64,000 bases of DNA from Streptomyces pseudovenezuelae (GTDB lineage: Bacteria; Actinomycetota; Actinomycetes; Streptomycetales; Streptomycetaceae). The notes beneath the pieces are model-generated. The model was not told where the DNA came from. It did no database searches and saw only the letters and a list, made by a program, of their open reading frames with translations. The position numbers were made by a program, and so were the translations under genes. Within the stretch, counting starts at the first letter, position 1. Each line of letters opens with the position of its first letter. The DNA is taken from contig NZ_KQ948148.1 of the NCBI RefSeq assembly GCF_001513955.1, positions 487,905-551,904 on the forward strand, written 5' to 3'. Positions 15,954-24,261 of this stretch are shown here, one piece after another.

Positions 15954-15986
15954 GTGGACCCCGGTCAGTGACTGACCGGGGTCCAC
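15954..15986. terminator. Bidirectional terminator between convergent genes
   Basis: Perfect 15-bp stem: GTGGACCCCGGTCAG (15954-15968), 3-nt loop, CTGACCGGGGTCCAC (15972-15986). It sits 9 nt after the stop of one gene and 9 nt before the stop of the next on the other strand, so it can serve both. Confidence 0.85.
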
Positions 15987-15994
15987 GGCTTCCC

Positions 15995-16498
15995 TCATCC
16001 CACGCTCCAGCTCCAGGTTCCGGAGAAGCTCCAGGAGACGGAGCCGGAGGCCGCCCACGAGTCGGAACCGGAGTCCCAGCTCGGGTCGTTCATGTCGGCG
16101 TTGTCCCAACCGCCGTTTCTCCACTGCGGGCAGGGGTCCGCGCACGTCGGCACGGACCGCCGGCCGGTGTCGACGAACTCGGCGCTGACCCAGCCCCGGG
16201 CACCGGTGAACCAGTACCAGTACGGGTTGCCGTTGACGCTCTGTCCGCGGACCTTGCACTCGATCCGGTCCTGGCTGCCCGGCACGAGCCGGTCGACGAC
16301 GGCGGAGTGCGTGGTGGGCGCCGCCCGCACGTTGAGCGCGGTGCGCGAGACGATGGTGCCCCGGACCGGACCGTCGCCATGGCCTTCGGCGTAGGCGGGC
16401 GGGGCCGCCGCCGCGAAGGTGCCCGTCGCCGTGACGGCGAGGGTCGCGCCGGTGAACAGGGCCACGGCCAGGGTCCGCAGGGCCGGAGTGGTGCGCAT
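15995..16498 (-). CDS. Secreted SH3-domain protein
   Basis: A 167-residue exported protein. The ATG has AAGGAGG 7 nt upstream. The signal peptide (LRTLAVALFTGATLAVTATGTFA) is cleaved near the Ala-rich AAAAPPAYA. A bacterial SH3 domain follows (about residues 50-115: SRTALNVRAAPTTHSAVV, then YWYWFTGARGWVSAEFVDT), of the type that binds cell-wall peptides. The last ~45 residues are unusually rich in Trp and Ser (for example WSFSGTWSWSVG), with a Cys pair (TCADPC). It probably associates with the wall surface. There is no catalytic domain. SH3 call good, ligand inferred. Confidence 0.9.
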   Translation of the reverse strand: MRTTPALRTLAVALFTGATLAVTATGTFAAAAPPAYAEGHGDGPVRGTIVSRTALNVRAAPTTHSAVVDRLVPGSQDRIECKVRGQSVNGNPYWYWFTGARGWVSAEFVDTGRRSVPTCADPCPQWRNGGWDNADMNDPSWDSGSDSWAASGSVSWSFSGTWSWSVG

Positions 16499-16616
16499 GA
16501 TCGGCCTCCTTCTCCCCACCACCATGAGACACCCGTTCGGGTGAACCCTCCACCGGAGGGAGCAATCCCCGGCTCCCCCGCTCGCGCGTCCGGCCGCCAC
16601 CGTTTTGCCTGGAAGG

Positions 16617-17447
16617 GTGACCTCCCGTGTCCGCGGCGCCCTGTCGGCCGCCCTGATCGCCCTGGCCTGTCTGCTCGTGCCCTTCGGCGCGTTGGCGGCC
16701 TGGGCGGCGTACGGCCTCACCGACACGGGCCGGTACGTCACGGCGATGGCACCGCTGGCCGCCGACCCCGCCGTACGGGACGGTGTCGCGGACGCGGTGG
16801 CGGGTGAAGTCGGGGAACCGGTACGGCCCTTCGTCCGCTCCCTCACCCGGACCCCGGCCTTCGGCACCGCGTGGGACGAGGGCAACAGGGCGGTCCACCA
16901 GGCCGTGTTGCGGGCGCTCAGGGAGGGCGGCCATCACGAGGTGACCGTCGACATCGCCCCGATCGCCGCCCGGGTGGAGCACCGGGCCGTCCTGCCCCGC
17001 ACCGAGGTCGCCGTGCTCCCGGCCTCCGCACTGGACCGCCTCCGGAAGGGGTACGACGTGCTCGAAGTCGCCGGTTTCTGGCTGCCCGTCACGGCCGCCG
17101 TCCTCGCCGCCGCCGGCATCGCGGTCGCCGCCTGCCGCCGCCGCGCCGTCACCGCGACCGCCCTCGGCACCGCGCTCGGCGGCGCGCTGCTGGGCCTCGC
17201 CGTCGCCGTGGGCCGCCGTCTCACCCTGACCGACCTGCCCGACCCGGTGCGCCGCCCGGCCGCGGGCGCCGTCTACGACGCCCTGACGGGCACCCTGCGC
17301 ACGGTCTCCTGGCTCCTGGTGGCCGTCGGTCTGGCGGTGGCCCTGACCTGCTGGCTCACCGGTCGGTACGGCTTGCCGCGAGGCCGGCGAGGGTCCGCAG
17401 GGCCCGTTCCAGATCCGGCACAGCAGCCGACGCGAGCCCGAGCCTGA
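16617..17447 (+). CDS. Multi-spanning membrane protein, conserved hypothetical
   Basis: A 276-residue protein with an N-terminal membrane helix (ALSAALIALACLLVPFGALAAWAA), an extracytoplasmic region of ~115 residues containing TDTGRYVTAMAPLAADPAV, then three more helices (about 155-180, 185-205, 235-255) and a low-complexity tail. I recognise the pattern from Streptomyces membrane proteins of unknown function. The start is uncertain: the GTG at 16617 has no proper ribosome site, and a TTG at 16605 is an alternative. The last 92 nt overlap the C-terminal coding part of the converging MocR gene, which is unusual. Confidence 0.78.
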   Translation: MTSRVRGALSAALIALACLLVPFGALAAWAAYGLTDTGRYVTAMAPLAADPAVRDGVADAVAGEVGEPVRPFVRSLTRTPAFGTAWDEGNRAVHQAVLRALREGGHHEVTVDIAPIAARVEHRAVLPRTEVAVLPASALDRLRKGYDVLEVAGFWLPVTAAVLAAAGIAVAACRRRAVTATALGTALGGALLGLAVAVGRRLTLTDLPDPVRRPAAGAVYDALTGTLRTVSWLLVAVGLAVALTCWLTGRYGLPRGRRGSAGPVPDPAQQPTRARA

Positions 17448-18684
17448 CCGCGTCCGGGGTGCGGTTCGGGTCGACGGCGAACAAGGGACCGGGCGTCAGG
17501 GCGATGCCGAGGGCCGCGGCGGCGGCCGTGAAGGTGTCCGCCCGCCAGGGGACCGGGAGTTCCCACCAGGCGTAGTACGCGCGCGGATCGGACCGTACCG
17601 CGAACCCGTGCAGGCACTCGGCCAGCACCCGCTGCCGGTGTGCCGCATCGGCCCGTTTCGCCTCGACCAGCCGCGCCACGGTCCCGTCCGCCGTCCACCG
17701 CACGCCCGCCTCCAGCGCGAACCGCCCCGCACCCCACCCACCGGAACGGACGGCGTGTGCCGCCGCGTCGACTTGCTTCTCCGGTACGACGAGAAAGCCG
17801 ACGGTGAGCCCGGGCGCGACCCGCTTGGACAGTCCGTCGACGACATGGGTGAGGGCGGGGGCGTGCGCAGCGAAGGGGTCGTCGGCCGCCGCCAGGAACG
17901 ACCAGATCCGGTCCTCCACGACAGGGAGGTCCAAGTCGTTCACGGTGGCGGCGAGTTGGCGCCTGCGTGCGGCACTCATGGTGACCGACGTCGGATTGTG
18001 CAGGGTCGGCTGCACATAGAGGGCCGACAGGGGAGCCGTGCGGTGGGCGGCGGCCACCGACTCGGGGCGCAGGCCGTCCTCGTCCGTGGCCAGCGGCACC
18101 AGGGTGATGCCGAGCCGGGCCGCGATCTCCTTGACCACGGGATACGTCAGCTCCTCGACGCCGACCCGGCCGCCCGGCCGCACCAGGCAGGCGAGGGCGG
18201 CGGCGACGGACTGGCGGGCGTTGCCCGTGAAGAGGATCCGGGACGGGTCGGGGCGCCAGCCGGGGGTGGTGAGGAGGGCGGCGACGGCCTCACGGGCGGC
18301 CGGGGTTCCGGTGGCGGCGGCCGGGCGGAGCGCCTCGGTCAGCACGTCGGGGCGCAGCAGGGGAGCGAGGGCGTCGGCGAGCAGCTCGAACTGGCCCTGC
18401 GCGGAGGGGTAGTTGAGCTCCAGGTTGACGGGGGTGCCCACGTCCTCGACGAGGCCCCGGGCGGGCCGCCCGGGCGCGGTGGCCTTCACGAAGGTGCCGC
18501 GTCCGACCTCCCCGACGACCAGTCCCCGCCGTACGAGTTCGCCGTAGGCCCGCTCCGCCGTCGACGCGGCGATCCCGTGCCGGCGGGCGAACTTGCGCTG
18601 CGGGGGCAGGCGTTCGCCCGGGCGCAGGCGTCCGGTGGTGATGTCGGTGGCTATGCGATCGGCGATGCGCCGGTAGTCGTGCAC
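17356..18684 (-). CDS. MocR-family regulator (GntR HTH plus PLP aminotransferase domain)
   Basis: A 442-residue MocR/PdxR-type regulator. Residues ~1-70 form a GntR winged helix (IATDITTGRLRPGERLPPQR, ASTAERAYGELVRRGLVV). Residues ~95-440 are a fold-type I aminotransferase domain with the PLP-binding lysine in GLSKRVAPGLTVGF and the NPTSVTMS segment. Such proteins bind PLP or an aminated ligand and activate or repress a neighbouring gene. The GTG start follows AGGGGG. It diverges from an alpha/beta-hydrolase, with two direct repeats of ATTGCAC(T/C)GAG between them, the kind of tandem site MocR proteins use. Effector unknown. Confidence 0.94.
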   Translation of the reverse strand: MHDYRRIADRIATDITTGRLRPGERLPPQRKFARRHGIAASTAERAYGELVRRGLVVGEVGRGTFVKATAPGRPARGLVEDVGTPVNLELNYPSAQGQFELLADALAPLLRPDVLTEALRPAAATGTPAAREAVAALLTTPGWRPDPSRILFTGNARQSVAAALACLVRPGGRVGVEELTYPVVKEIAARLGITLVPLATDEDGLRPESVAAAHRTAPLSALYVQPTLHNPTSVTMSAARRRQLAATVNDLDLPVVEDRIWSFLAAADDPFAAHAPALTHVVDGLSKRVAPGLTVGFLVVPEKQVDAAAHAVRSGGWGAGRFALEAGVRWTADGTVARLVEAKRADAAHRQRVLAECLHGFAVRSDPRAYYAWWELPVPWRADTFTAAAAALGIALTPGPLFAVDPNRTPDAVRLGLASAAVPDLERALRTLAGLAASRTDR

Positions 18685-18698
18685 GAGGACCCCCTGTC

Positions 18699-18732
18699 AT
18701 TGCACTGAGGGCAAAGATTTTATTGCACCGAG
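18699..18732. promoter_or_regulatory. Direct repeats, likely MocR operator
   Basis: ATTGCACTGAG (18699-18709) and ATTGCACCGAG (18722-18732) are direct repeats with 10 of 11 bases identical, 23 bp apart. They lie in the 75-nt gap between the MocR gene and the hydrolase. A TTGC/GCAA inverted pair overlaps the first repeat. Confidence 0.6.
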
Positions 18733-18759
18733 AAGTTCGGCGAACCTAGGGTCGGCGGC

Positions 18760-19506
18760 ATGACGGCGATCCCCCTGGTACTGGTGCACGGCCACCCCTT
18801 CGACCACACGATGTGGCGCCCGCAGACCGAGGCGTTCGCCGCCTCCCGCCGCGTGGTCGCCCCGGACCTGCGCGGTTACGGCGCCTCGGTACCGGACGCC
18901 GAGGTCGACCGCTTCGAGCGGTTCGCGCAGGACATCGAGGCCCTGCTGGACGAACTCGACGTGCGGGCCTGCGTACTGGCGGGCCTGTCCATGGGCGGCC
19001 AGATCGCCATGGACTGCTACCGGCGCTTCCCCGGGCGGATCCGGGGCCTCGTCCTCGCCGACACCTTCCCGGCCGCGGAGACCCCCGAGGGCGTGCGGGT
19101 CCGGCACGCCATGGCGGACCGGCTGGAGCGCGAGGGGATGCGCGGGTACGCCGACGAGGTGCTGGAGAAGATGGTCGCCCCGTACGCCTCCCCCGAGGTC
19201 AAGGCGCACGTCCACGGCATGATGACGGCCACCCGTCCCGTGTCCGCGGCGGCCGCCCTGCGCGCCCGCGCCGCCCGCCCCGACTACCGCGACCTGCTCA
19301 CCCGGGTCACGGTCCCGGCGCTGGTCCTGGTGGGCGCCGACGACACCTACACGCCGGTTGCCGACGCCGAGGCCATGCACGCGGCGCTCCCGCAGTCGCG
19401 GCTGCACGTCTTCGAGGGGGCGGCGCACCTGCCGAACCTGGAACGGGCCGAGGAGTTCAACTCCGTGCTCGGGGAGTTCCTGGCGCGGGTCGACGCCCGC
19501 TCGTAG
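18760..19506 (+). CDS. Alpha/beta-fold hydrolase
   Basis: A 248-residue hydrolase. The oxyanion region VLVHGHPFDHTMW, the nucleophile elbow G-L-S-M-G-G (Ser77), the acid in VGADDTYTP and the histidine in EGAAHLPNLE make the complete triad. It resembles 3-oxoadipate enol-lactonase and non-heme haloperoxidase-like members, but the reaction cannot be read from sequence. The ATG lies 7 nt after TAGGGT (18747-18752), suggesting a leaderless mRNA. It diverges from the MocR regulator and is probably its target. Confidence 0.92.
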   Translation: MTAIPLVLVHGHPFDHTMWRPQTEAFAASRRVVAPDLRGYGASVPDAEVDRFERFAQDIEALLDELDVRACVLAGLSMGGQIAMDCYRRFPGRIRGLVLADTFPAAETPEGVRVRHAMADRLEREGMRGYADEVLEKMVAPYASPEVKAHVHGMMTATRPVSAAAALRARAARPDYRDLLTRVTVPALVLVGADDTYTPVADAEAMHAALPQSRLHVFEGAAHLPNLERAEEFNSVLGEFLARVDARS

Positions 19507-19516
19507 GCTCGGGACG

Positions 19517-20461
19517 GTGACCCGCCGAAGACTCGGTACCTGGACCGCCGCCCTGCTCTTCGCCACCGTGAGCGTGGTCCTGGGGTGCCGGCTCGCCGAC
19601 ACGGACGGCGTCACCCCCGTCCCCCAGCTCCTCGCCTTCCTCCCCTGGCTGCTCGCGCCCGCCGGAGCGGGCCTGGCCCTCGCGCTGCTGACCCGCTGGT
19701 GGCCCGGGACGGTCTGGGCGGTCGTGATCCTCGCACTGCTGGCGTGGTTCATCGCCCCGTACGGGCGCGGCGGCGAGCCGGACGGCCGGGTGCTCGCCTC
19801 CTTGCGCGTCATGACCTCGAACGTCGAGTTCGGCCGGGCCACCGACGCCCTCGTCACCGCCGTCCGCGCGGAGAGGCCGGACCTCGTGTTCGTGGAGGAG
19901 TGCGAGTACGGCTGCTCGGACACCCTGCGCCGGACGCTGTCCGAGGACTATCCGTACCGGCGGTCCGTGGAGGGCGCCGGCTCGACGGGGTCCGTCGTCC
20001 TCAGCCGCTTCCCCCTGAGGCCCGCCGCCGGGATCCGGGGCACCATGGGCATGCCCGGCGCGGTCGCCGACGTGCGCGGTCACGCCGTACGGCTGCAGCT
20101 GGCGCATCCGATGCCTCCGCTGCCGGGACAACTCGACGTGTGGCGGCGGGAGTTGGGGGAGGTGCGGGACTTCGCCGCGGGCACCGCGGCCCCGACCGTC
20201 CTGGCCGGCGACTTCAACGCCTCCCAGGACCACGCGGCCTTCCGCGCGATCCTCGACACCGGACTGCGCGACGCGGCCCGCCTCGCGGGATCCGGCCGCA
20301 CCCCGACCTGGCCGGCCCGCACCGCCCCGGCGATCGGCGCGCAGATCGACCACGTGCTGGTGTCGGCGGAGTTCTCCGCCGGCAGGGCCCGCTTCCTGGA
20401 CCTGGCGGACACCGACCACCGTGCCCTGCTGGTGGACATCACTCTGCACGGGAGCGCGTGA
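19517..20461 (+). CDS. Membrane-anchored endonuclease/exonuclease/phosphatase-family protein
   Basis: A 314-residue protein with three N-terminal membrane helices (about residues 8-30, 40-60 and 65-82) and an EEP catalytic domain (about 95-314). Family motifs are visible: VMTSNVEF, the metal-binding VEECE, LAGDFNASQDH, QIDHVLVS and the terminal DTDHRALLVDI. EEP enzymes cut phosphodiester bonds in nucleic acids, lipids or inositol phosphates; the membrane anchor suggests an extracytoplasmic substrate. The GTG follows TAGGCT by 7 nt, so it may have its own leaderless promoter despite lying 10 nt after the hydrolase. Confidence 0.92.
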   Translation: MTRRRLGTWTAALLFATVSVVLGCRLADTDGVTPVPQLLAFLPWLLAPAGAGLALALLTRWWPGTVWAVVILALLAWFIAPYGRGGEPDGRVLASLRVMTSNVEFGRATDALVTAVRAERPDLVFVEECEYGCSDTLRRTLSEDYPYRRSVEGAGSTGSVVLSRFPLRPAAGIRGTMGMPGAVADVRGHAVRLQLAHPMPPLPGQLDVWRRELGEVRDFAAGTAAPTVLAGDFNASQDHAAFRAILDTGLRDAARLAGSGRTPTWPARTAPAIGAQIDHVLVSAEFSAGRARFLDLADTDHRALLVDITLHGSA

Positions 20462-20483
20462 GCCGGCTGTTCATAATGTCCCC

Positions 20484-22409
20484 ATGTCCCGCATCGGCCT
20501 CACCCCGCCCGACTGGCTGGTCCGGAACCTCCAACCGCAACCGTCACCCGTCAACCGGCCCGCCATGGCCCGCGCGGCCATCGCGATGGCCATCCCCCTG
20601 GCGACCGGCCTCGCGGTCGACCAGGCCGCCTACGGCGCCCTCGCCTCCATGGGCGCCCTGTCCGGGGTCATCGGCGACACCGCGGACGCCTACCGGATGC
20701 GGATCCTCAACATCGCGATCCCCCAGCTGTTCGGTGCGGTCGGCGTCACCCTCGGTTCACTGGTGTACGGCCAGGGATGGCTCGCCGTCTGGGTGGTCAC
20801 CGGCGTCGCCCTCGTCTCCGGGATGATCTCGACGATCGGCGCGGTCGCCTCGGTCTCGGGACTGCTCCTGCTGCTGAACTCCGTGGTCGGCGCGGGCCTA
20901 GCGATGCCGGGCCCCTGGTGGCTCGCCCCGCTGCTGATGACCGGCGGCGGCCTGCTCGTCCTGCTGCTGGCCCTGCTCGCCTGGCCGCTCAGGTCCGGGG
21001 TGCCGGAGCGGGCGGCGGTCGCGGGCACCTACCGGGCGGTGGCCGGCCTGATGGCCGCCTGCGGCCGCGAGGAGTACGACGAGGCACGGCACGCCGTCAC
21101 CCAGTCCCTGAACCAGTCCTACGACCTGGTCCTCGCCCGGCGCGCCCGCCACCACGGCCGCAGCCCCGAACTGACCCGGCTGCTGGCCCAGTTGAACGCG
21201 ATCACCCCAGTGGTGGAGGCGGCCCCGGCGGCCCACCTGTCCGGCAGGCCGCTGGCGCCGGAGATCCCGGCAGCGGTCCGCCATCTCGCCCAGGCGGTGG
21301 AGACGGGCTACACCGGACCGACCGGGCTGAGTCTGCCGGTCCCGGTCTCGGAGACCGCCCGCGCCGTCGACCACGCCCTGCGGCACGCGGCGGAGGTCGT
21401 CGCCGTACCGGACGTCGACCCCCGCGGCATCGACGACCGTCTGGGCCGCCCGGCCGCGCTCGGCGTCCGGGCCGCCGGCGCGGCGCGCAACGTGGTCCTG
21501 TCGGCGGCGTCCTGGCGGTACGGCCTGCGGCTGGCGTTGTGCATCGGGCTGGCCCAGGCCCTGGTCTCGATCGTCCCCGTGCCCCGCTCCTACTGGGTAG
21601 CCCTGACGATCACCTTCGTGCTGAAGCCGGACTTCGGTTCGGTGTTCTCGCGGGCCCTGCTGCGGGCACTGGGCACGGTGGCCGGACTCGTGGTCGCGGC
21701 GGCGGTGCTCTCCCAGGTGCCGCGCGGATGGTGGGACGTGGCAGCGATGCTGGTGCTGGCCCCGCTGATTCCGGCGCTCACCCCGCGGGGGTACGGCTAC
21801 CAGACGGCCGCGATCACCCCGGTGATCCTGCTCCTGTCGGACGTCCTCAACCACCAGGGCACGGCCCTGCTGATGCCCCGCCTGCTGGACTCCCTGATGG
21901 GCTGCGCGATCGCCCTGGTCGCGGGCTATCTGCTGTGGCCGGAGAGCTGGCACACGCGGGTCGGCGACCGGCTGGCGGACGCGGTGGCGGACACGGCGGC
22001 CTATGTGGAGTCGGCCTTCCTCGACAGCACGGAACCCTCGGCCCGCGCCCGGATGCGCCGCCGCCTCTACCGCGACCTCTCGGTCATCCGTACCGAGTTC
22101 CAGCGCGCGTTGACGGAACCGCCGCCCACCGGACGCCGGGCCGCGGCCTGGTGGCCGCTGGTCGTCGCGGTGGAACGCATCGTGGACGCGACGACCGCGG
22201 CCCGCGTCCGCGTACGGCACGGAGCCCAGCCCCCGTCACCCGCCGAGGTGAGCCAGGTGGCCCTGCAGCTGAGCGAGTTGGCGGAGGGGCTGCGCGAGGC
22301 GGAGACCCTCTACGAGGTCCGCACCGACCTCACCGGGCCCGCGGGCAGTGTGCTGGAGCCGGTGCGCCAGGAGGTGGCGGCGGCGCGGGCGATCACCTCA
22401 CCGCGCTGA
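20484..22409 (+). CDS. FUSC-family aromatic-acid-exporter-like membrane protein
   Basis: A 641-residue protein with the two-block layout of FUSC/AaeB proteins: about six helices at residues 30-175, a cytoplasmic region (~180-340), a second helical block (~345-490, including YWVALTITFVLKPDFGSVFSRALLRALGT, shown in part), and a cytoplasmic C-terminal domain. Family members are thought to export aromatic acids. I chose the ATG at 20484 because CATAAT (20472-20477) lies 6 nt before it, a leaderless arrangement. It follows the EEP gene by 22 nt. Transport substrate unknown. Confidence 0.92.
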   Translation: MSRIGLTPPDWLVRNLQPQPSPVNRPAMARAAIAMAIPLATGLAVDQAAYGALASMGALSGVIGDTADAYRMRILNIAIPQLFGAVGVTLGSLVYGQGWLAVWVVTGVALVSGMISTIGAVASVSGLLLLLNSVVGAGLAMPGPWWLAPLLMTGGGLLVLLLALLAWPLRSGVPERAAVAGTYRAVAGLMAACGREEYDEARHAVTQSLNQSYDLVLARRARHHGRSPELTRLLAQLNAITPVVEAAPAAHLSGRPLAPEIPAAVRHLAQAVETGYTGPTGLSLPVPVSETARAVDHALRHAAEVVAVPDVDPRGIDDRLGRPAALGVRAAGAARNVVLSAASWRYGLRLALCIGLAQALVSIVPVPRSYWVALTITFVLKPDFGSVFSRALLRALGTVAGLVVAAAVLSQVPRGWWDVAAMLVLAPLIPALTPRGYGYQTAAITPVILLLSDVLNHQGTALLMPRLLDSLMGCAIALVAGYLLWPESWHTRVGDRLADAVADTAAYVESAFLDSTEPSARARMRRRLYRDLSVIRTEFQRALTEPPPTGRRAAAWWPLVVAVERIVDATTAARVRVRHGAQPPSPAEVSQVALQLSELAEGLREAETLYEVRTDLTGPAGSVLEPVRQEVAAARAITSPR

Positions 22410-22420
22410 CCGACCGCATG

Positions 22421-22461
22421 CCGGTGCGGGCCGCCCTCTCGTGGTGGGCGGCCCGCACCGG
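22421..22461. terminator. Terminator between FUSC gene and snapalysin gene
   Basis: A perfect 16-bp stem, CCGGTGCGGGCCGCCC (22421-22436) and GGGCGGCCCGCACCGG (22446-22461), with a 9-nt loop, between convergent stops. It can serve both strands. Confidence 0.85.
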
Positions 22462-22476
22462 GGTGGGGGGTGGCGG

Positions 22477-23139
22477 TCAGCGGTCGGACTTGTGCAGGGC
22501 CTTGTCCATGGCCGCGGCCAGGCCGTTGGCCCACAGCTGGTTGACCCGGCTGCGCTCGGCGGAGTTCGGGACGGAGTTGGTGCAGGACGTGCCGGGGCCG
22601 CCGCCCGACATCAGCTCGCTGCACGGACCGGAGTAGTGGTCGGGCAGACCGAGCACATGGCCGGTCTCATGGGCGGTGACACGGGTCGAGTCGTACTGCT
22701 GGTTCTGCCGGTAGTCCAGGAAGACGTAGCCGCTGCCGTGGCCGTCGGTCGAGGCGTACGAACCGCGCGAGTCGTTGCCCTCGCGGTAGGAGAAGTCGGC
22801 GCTCGCCGCCGACCCCGACTGGAGTCTGACGTTGGAGACCGCGCTGTTCCATATCTGGGCGCTGCGGCTTATCTGGGCGCTGAACGTCGGCGCCCGGGAG
22901 GCGTCGTAGACCACGGTGACGGCCGCGGCGCTGTCCGGGTTCGCGGCCCGCTTCTCGGCCACGGACGCGAGGACGGCCTGGAAGAAGGCCTCGCTGGTGT
23001 CCGTCGTCGTGGTCGCGGTGTAACCGGCCCGGGGTGCGGGGGCCGGGGCCGCGGTGGCGGGAACCGCCGTGACCAGAGCGGCCGTTGCCAGACCGAGGGC
23101 GGCCGCTGTCGCGGTGAGGGCACAGGTGTGCTTGCGCAT
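22477..23139 (-). CDS. snpA: Snapalysin, secreted small neutral metalloprotease
   Basis: A 220-residue precursor of an M7 metalloprotease. The signal peptide (ALTATAAALGLATAALVTAV) and a short propeptide precede a ~140-residue catalytic domain carrying HETGHVLGLPDH (about residues 157-168), the HExxHxxGxxD zinc motif of snapalysin. Two Cys residues (GPCSELMS and GTSCTNS) likely form a disulfide near the substrate site. The divergent LysR gene is the known arrangement for snpA and its activator in Streptomyces, acting on milk-protein hydrolysis phenotypes. Identity is secure. Confidence 0.95.
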   Translation of the reverse strand: MRKHTCALTATAAALGLATAALVTAVPATAAPAPAPRAGYTATTTTDTSEAFFQAVLASVAEKRAANPDSAAAVTVVYDASRAPTFSAQISRSAQIWNSAVSNVRLQSGSAASADFSYREGNDSRGSYASTDGHGSGYVFLDYRQNQQYDSTRVTAHETGHVLGLPDHYSGPCSELMSGGGPGTSCTNSVPNSAERSRVNQLWANGLAAAMDKALHKSDR

Positions 23140-23288
23140 CGAGGACTCCAGGGGTGGGGGTGAGTCGTCGATGTGAGTGTCGGTGCCTGTGCGGCGGCTG
23201 TGATGATGCCAACCGGTGATAGCGCGGCCCTACCACGGTGTGGGACACCCCTGGTGCAACCCCCGCCCCCGCCTTACGCTCCGATCGC

Positions 23289-24239
23289 ATGGACCTTGAG
23301 GTGAGACACCTCCGCGCGGTGGTGGCCATAGCCGAGACCGGCAGCCTGCACCGGGCCGCCCGCCAGCTCGGCGTCGCCCAGCCGTCGCTGAGTACCCAGC
23401 TGCGCCGGATCGAACAGGCCCTGGGCGGCGCGCTGTTCGTGCGCGCGAGATCGGGCTGCCGCCCCACCCCGCTGGGCCGGCTGGTCCTCAGCCGCGCCCG
23501 CCCCCTGCTGGCCGAGATGCGCTCCCTGGTGGCCGACGCCCGCGCGGCGGCGACGGGCGGACCGCAGCTGCGGGTCGGCTCCACCGCGAGCCGGGCCCTG
23601 TCGGGCTGGCTGCGCCGGCTGCGCGCCCGCGGCCAGGACCCCACCCTCCACATGAACGTCTCCCCCAACGCCCTGCTGCGCATGGTCGCCGACGGCCAGC
23701 TCGACGTGGCGTTCGTGCACGAGGTGGAGGGCTGCCCGCTGCGCATCCCGCGGGAGCTGTGCGTGCGGGTGCTGGTGGAGCGCGAGCCGCAGTTCGTGTC
23801 CTTGCCCGCGGACCATCCGGCGACCGCGAAACCCGTGGTCACGCTGGCCGACCTGGCCCACGACCGCTGGATGATCGATCCCACGGTCGACGGCGAATGG
23901 GACGCCGTGCAGCGCATGTTCCGCGCGGCCGGCGTCAACCCCGCGGTCCTGCACGGCGATTACCACACGGCGGACGCCCTGGTGGCCACCGGCGAGGTCG
24001 TCACCGTCTGCCAGCCGACCCGGGTGCCCCGCCCCGACATGGCGGTACGACGCCTGCACGGCGACCCGCTCGGGGTACGACTCCTCCTCGCGGCCCGCAC
24101 CGGGACGGACCTGGACGGGGTCCGTCCCGCGTTGGAGGAGGCGTACTGGGAGAGCGCGCGGCAGGCGCCCGCGTACCGGGAATGGCTGGAAGAGGACGGC
24201 CGCCGGGAGAGGCGACCGGCGGTTCCGGCCATTCCCTGA
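23289..24239 (+). CDS. snpR: LysR-type activator of snapalysin
   Basis: A 316-residue LysR-family regulator. The N-terminal helix-turn-helix is ETGSLHRAARQLGVAQPSLS (about residues 17-36) and the C-terminal ~210 residues are a substrate-binding-like effector domain. It diverges from snpA, and in S. lividans the equivalent gene activates the protease, so this is the probable role. The ATG lies 8 nt after TACGCT (23275-23280), suggesting a nearly leaderless mRNA. The 149-nt gap with snpA should hold its binding sites, though I cannot pick out one T-N11-A box with confidence. Confidence 0.93.
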   Translation: MDLEVRHLRAVVAIAETGSLHRAARQLGVAQPSLSTQLRRIEQALGGALFVRARSGCRPTPLGRLVLSRARPLLAEMRSLVADARAAATGGPQLRVGSTASRALSGWLRRLRARGQDPTLHMNVSPNALLRMVADGQLDVAFVHEVEGCPLRIPRELCVRVLVEREPQFVSLPADHPATAKPVVTLADLAHDRWMIDPTVDGEWDAVQRMFRAAGVNPAVLHGDYHTADALVATGEVVTVCQPTRVPRPDMAVRRLHGDPLGVRLLLAARTGTDLDGVRPALEEAYWESARQAPAYREWLEEDGRRERRPAVPAIP

Positions 24240-24261
24240 ACGGGTCGTGCCGTCGCCGGGC

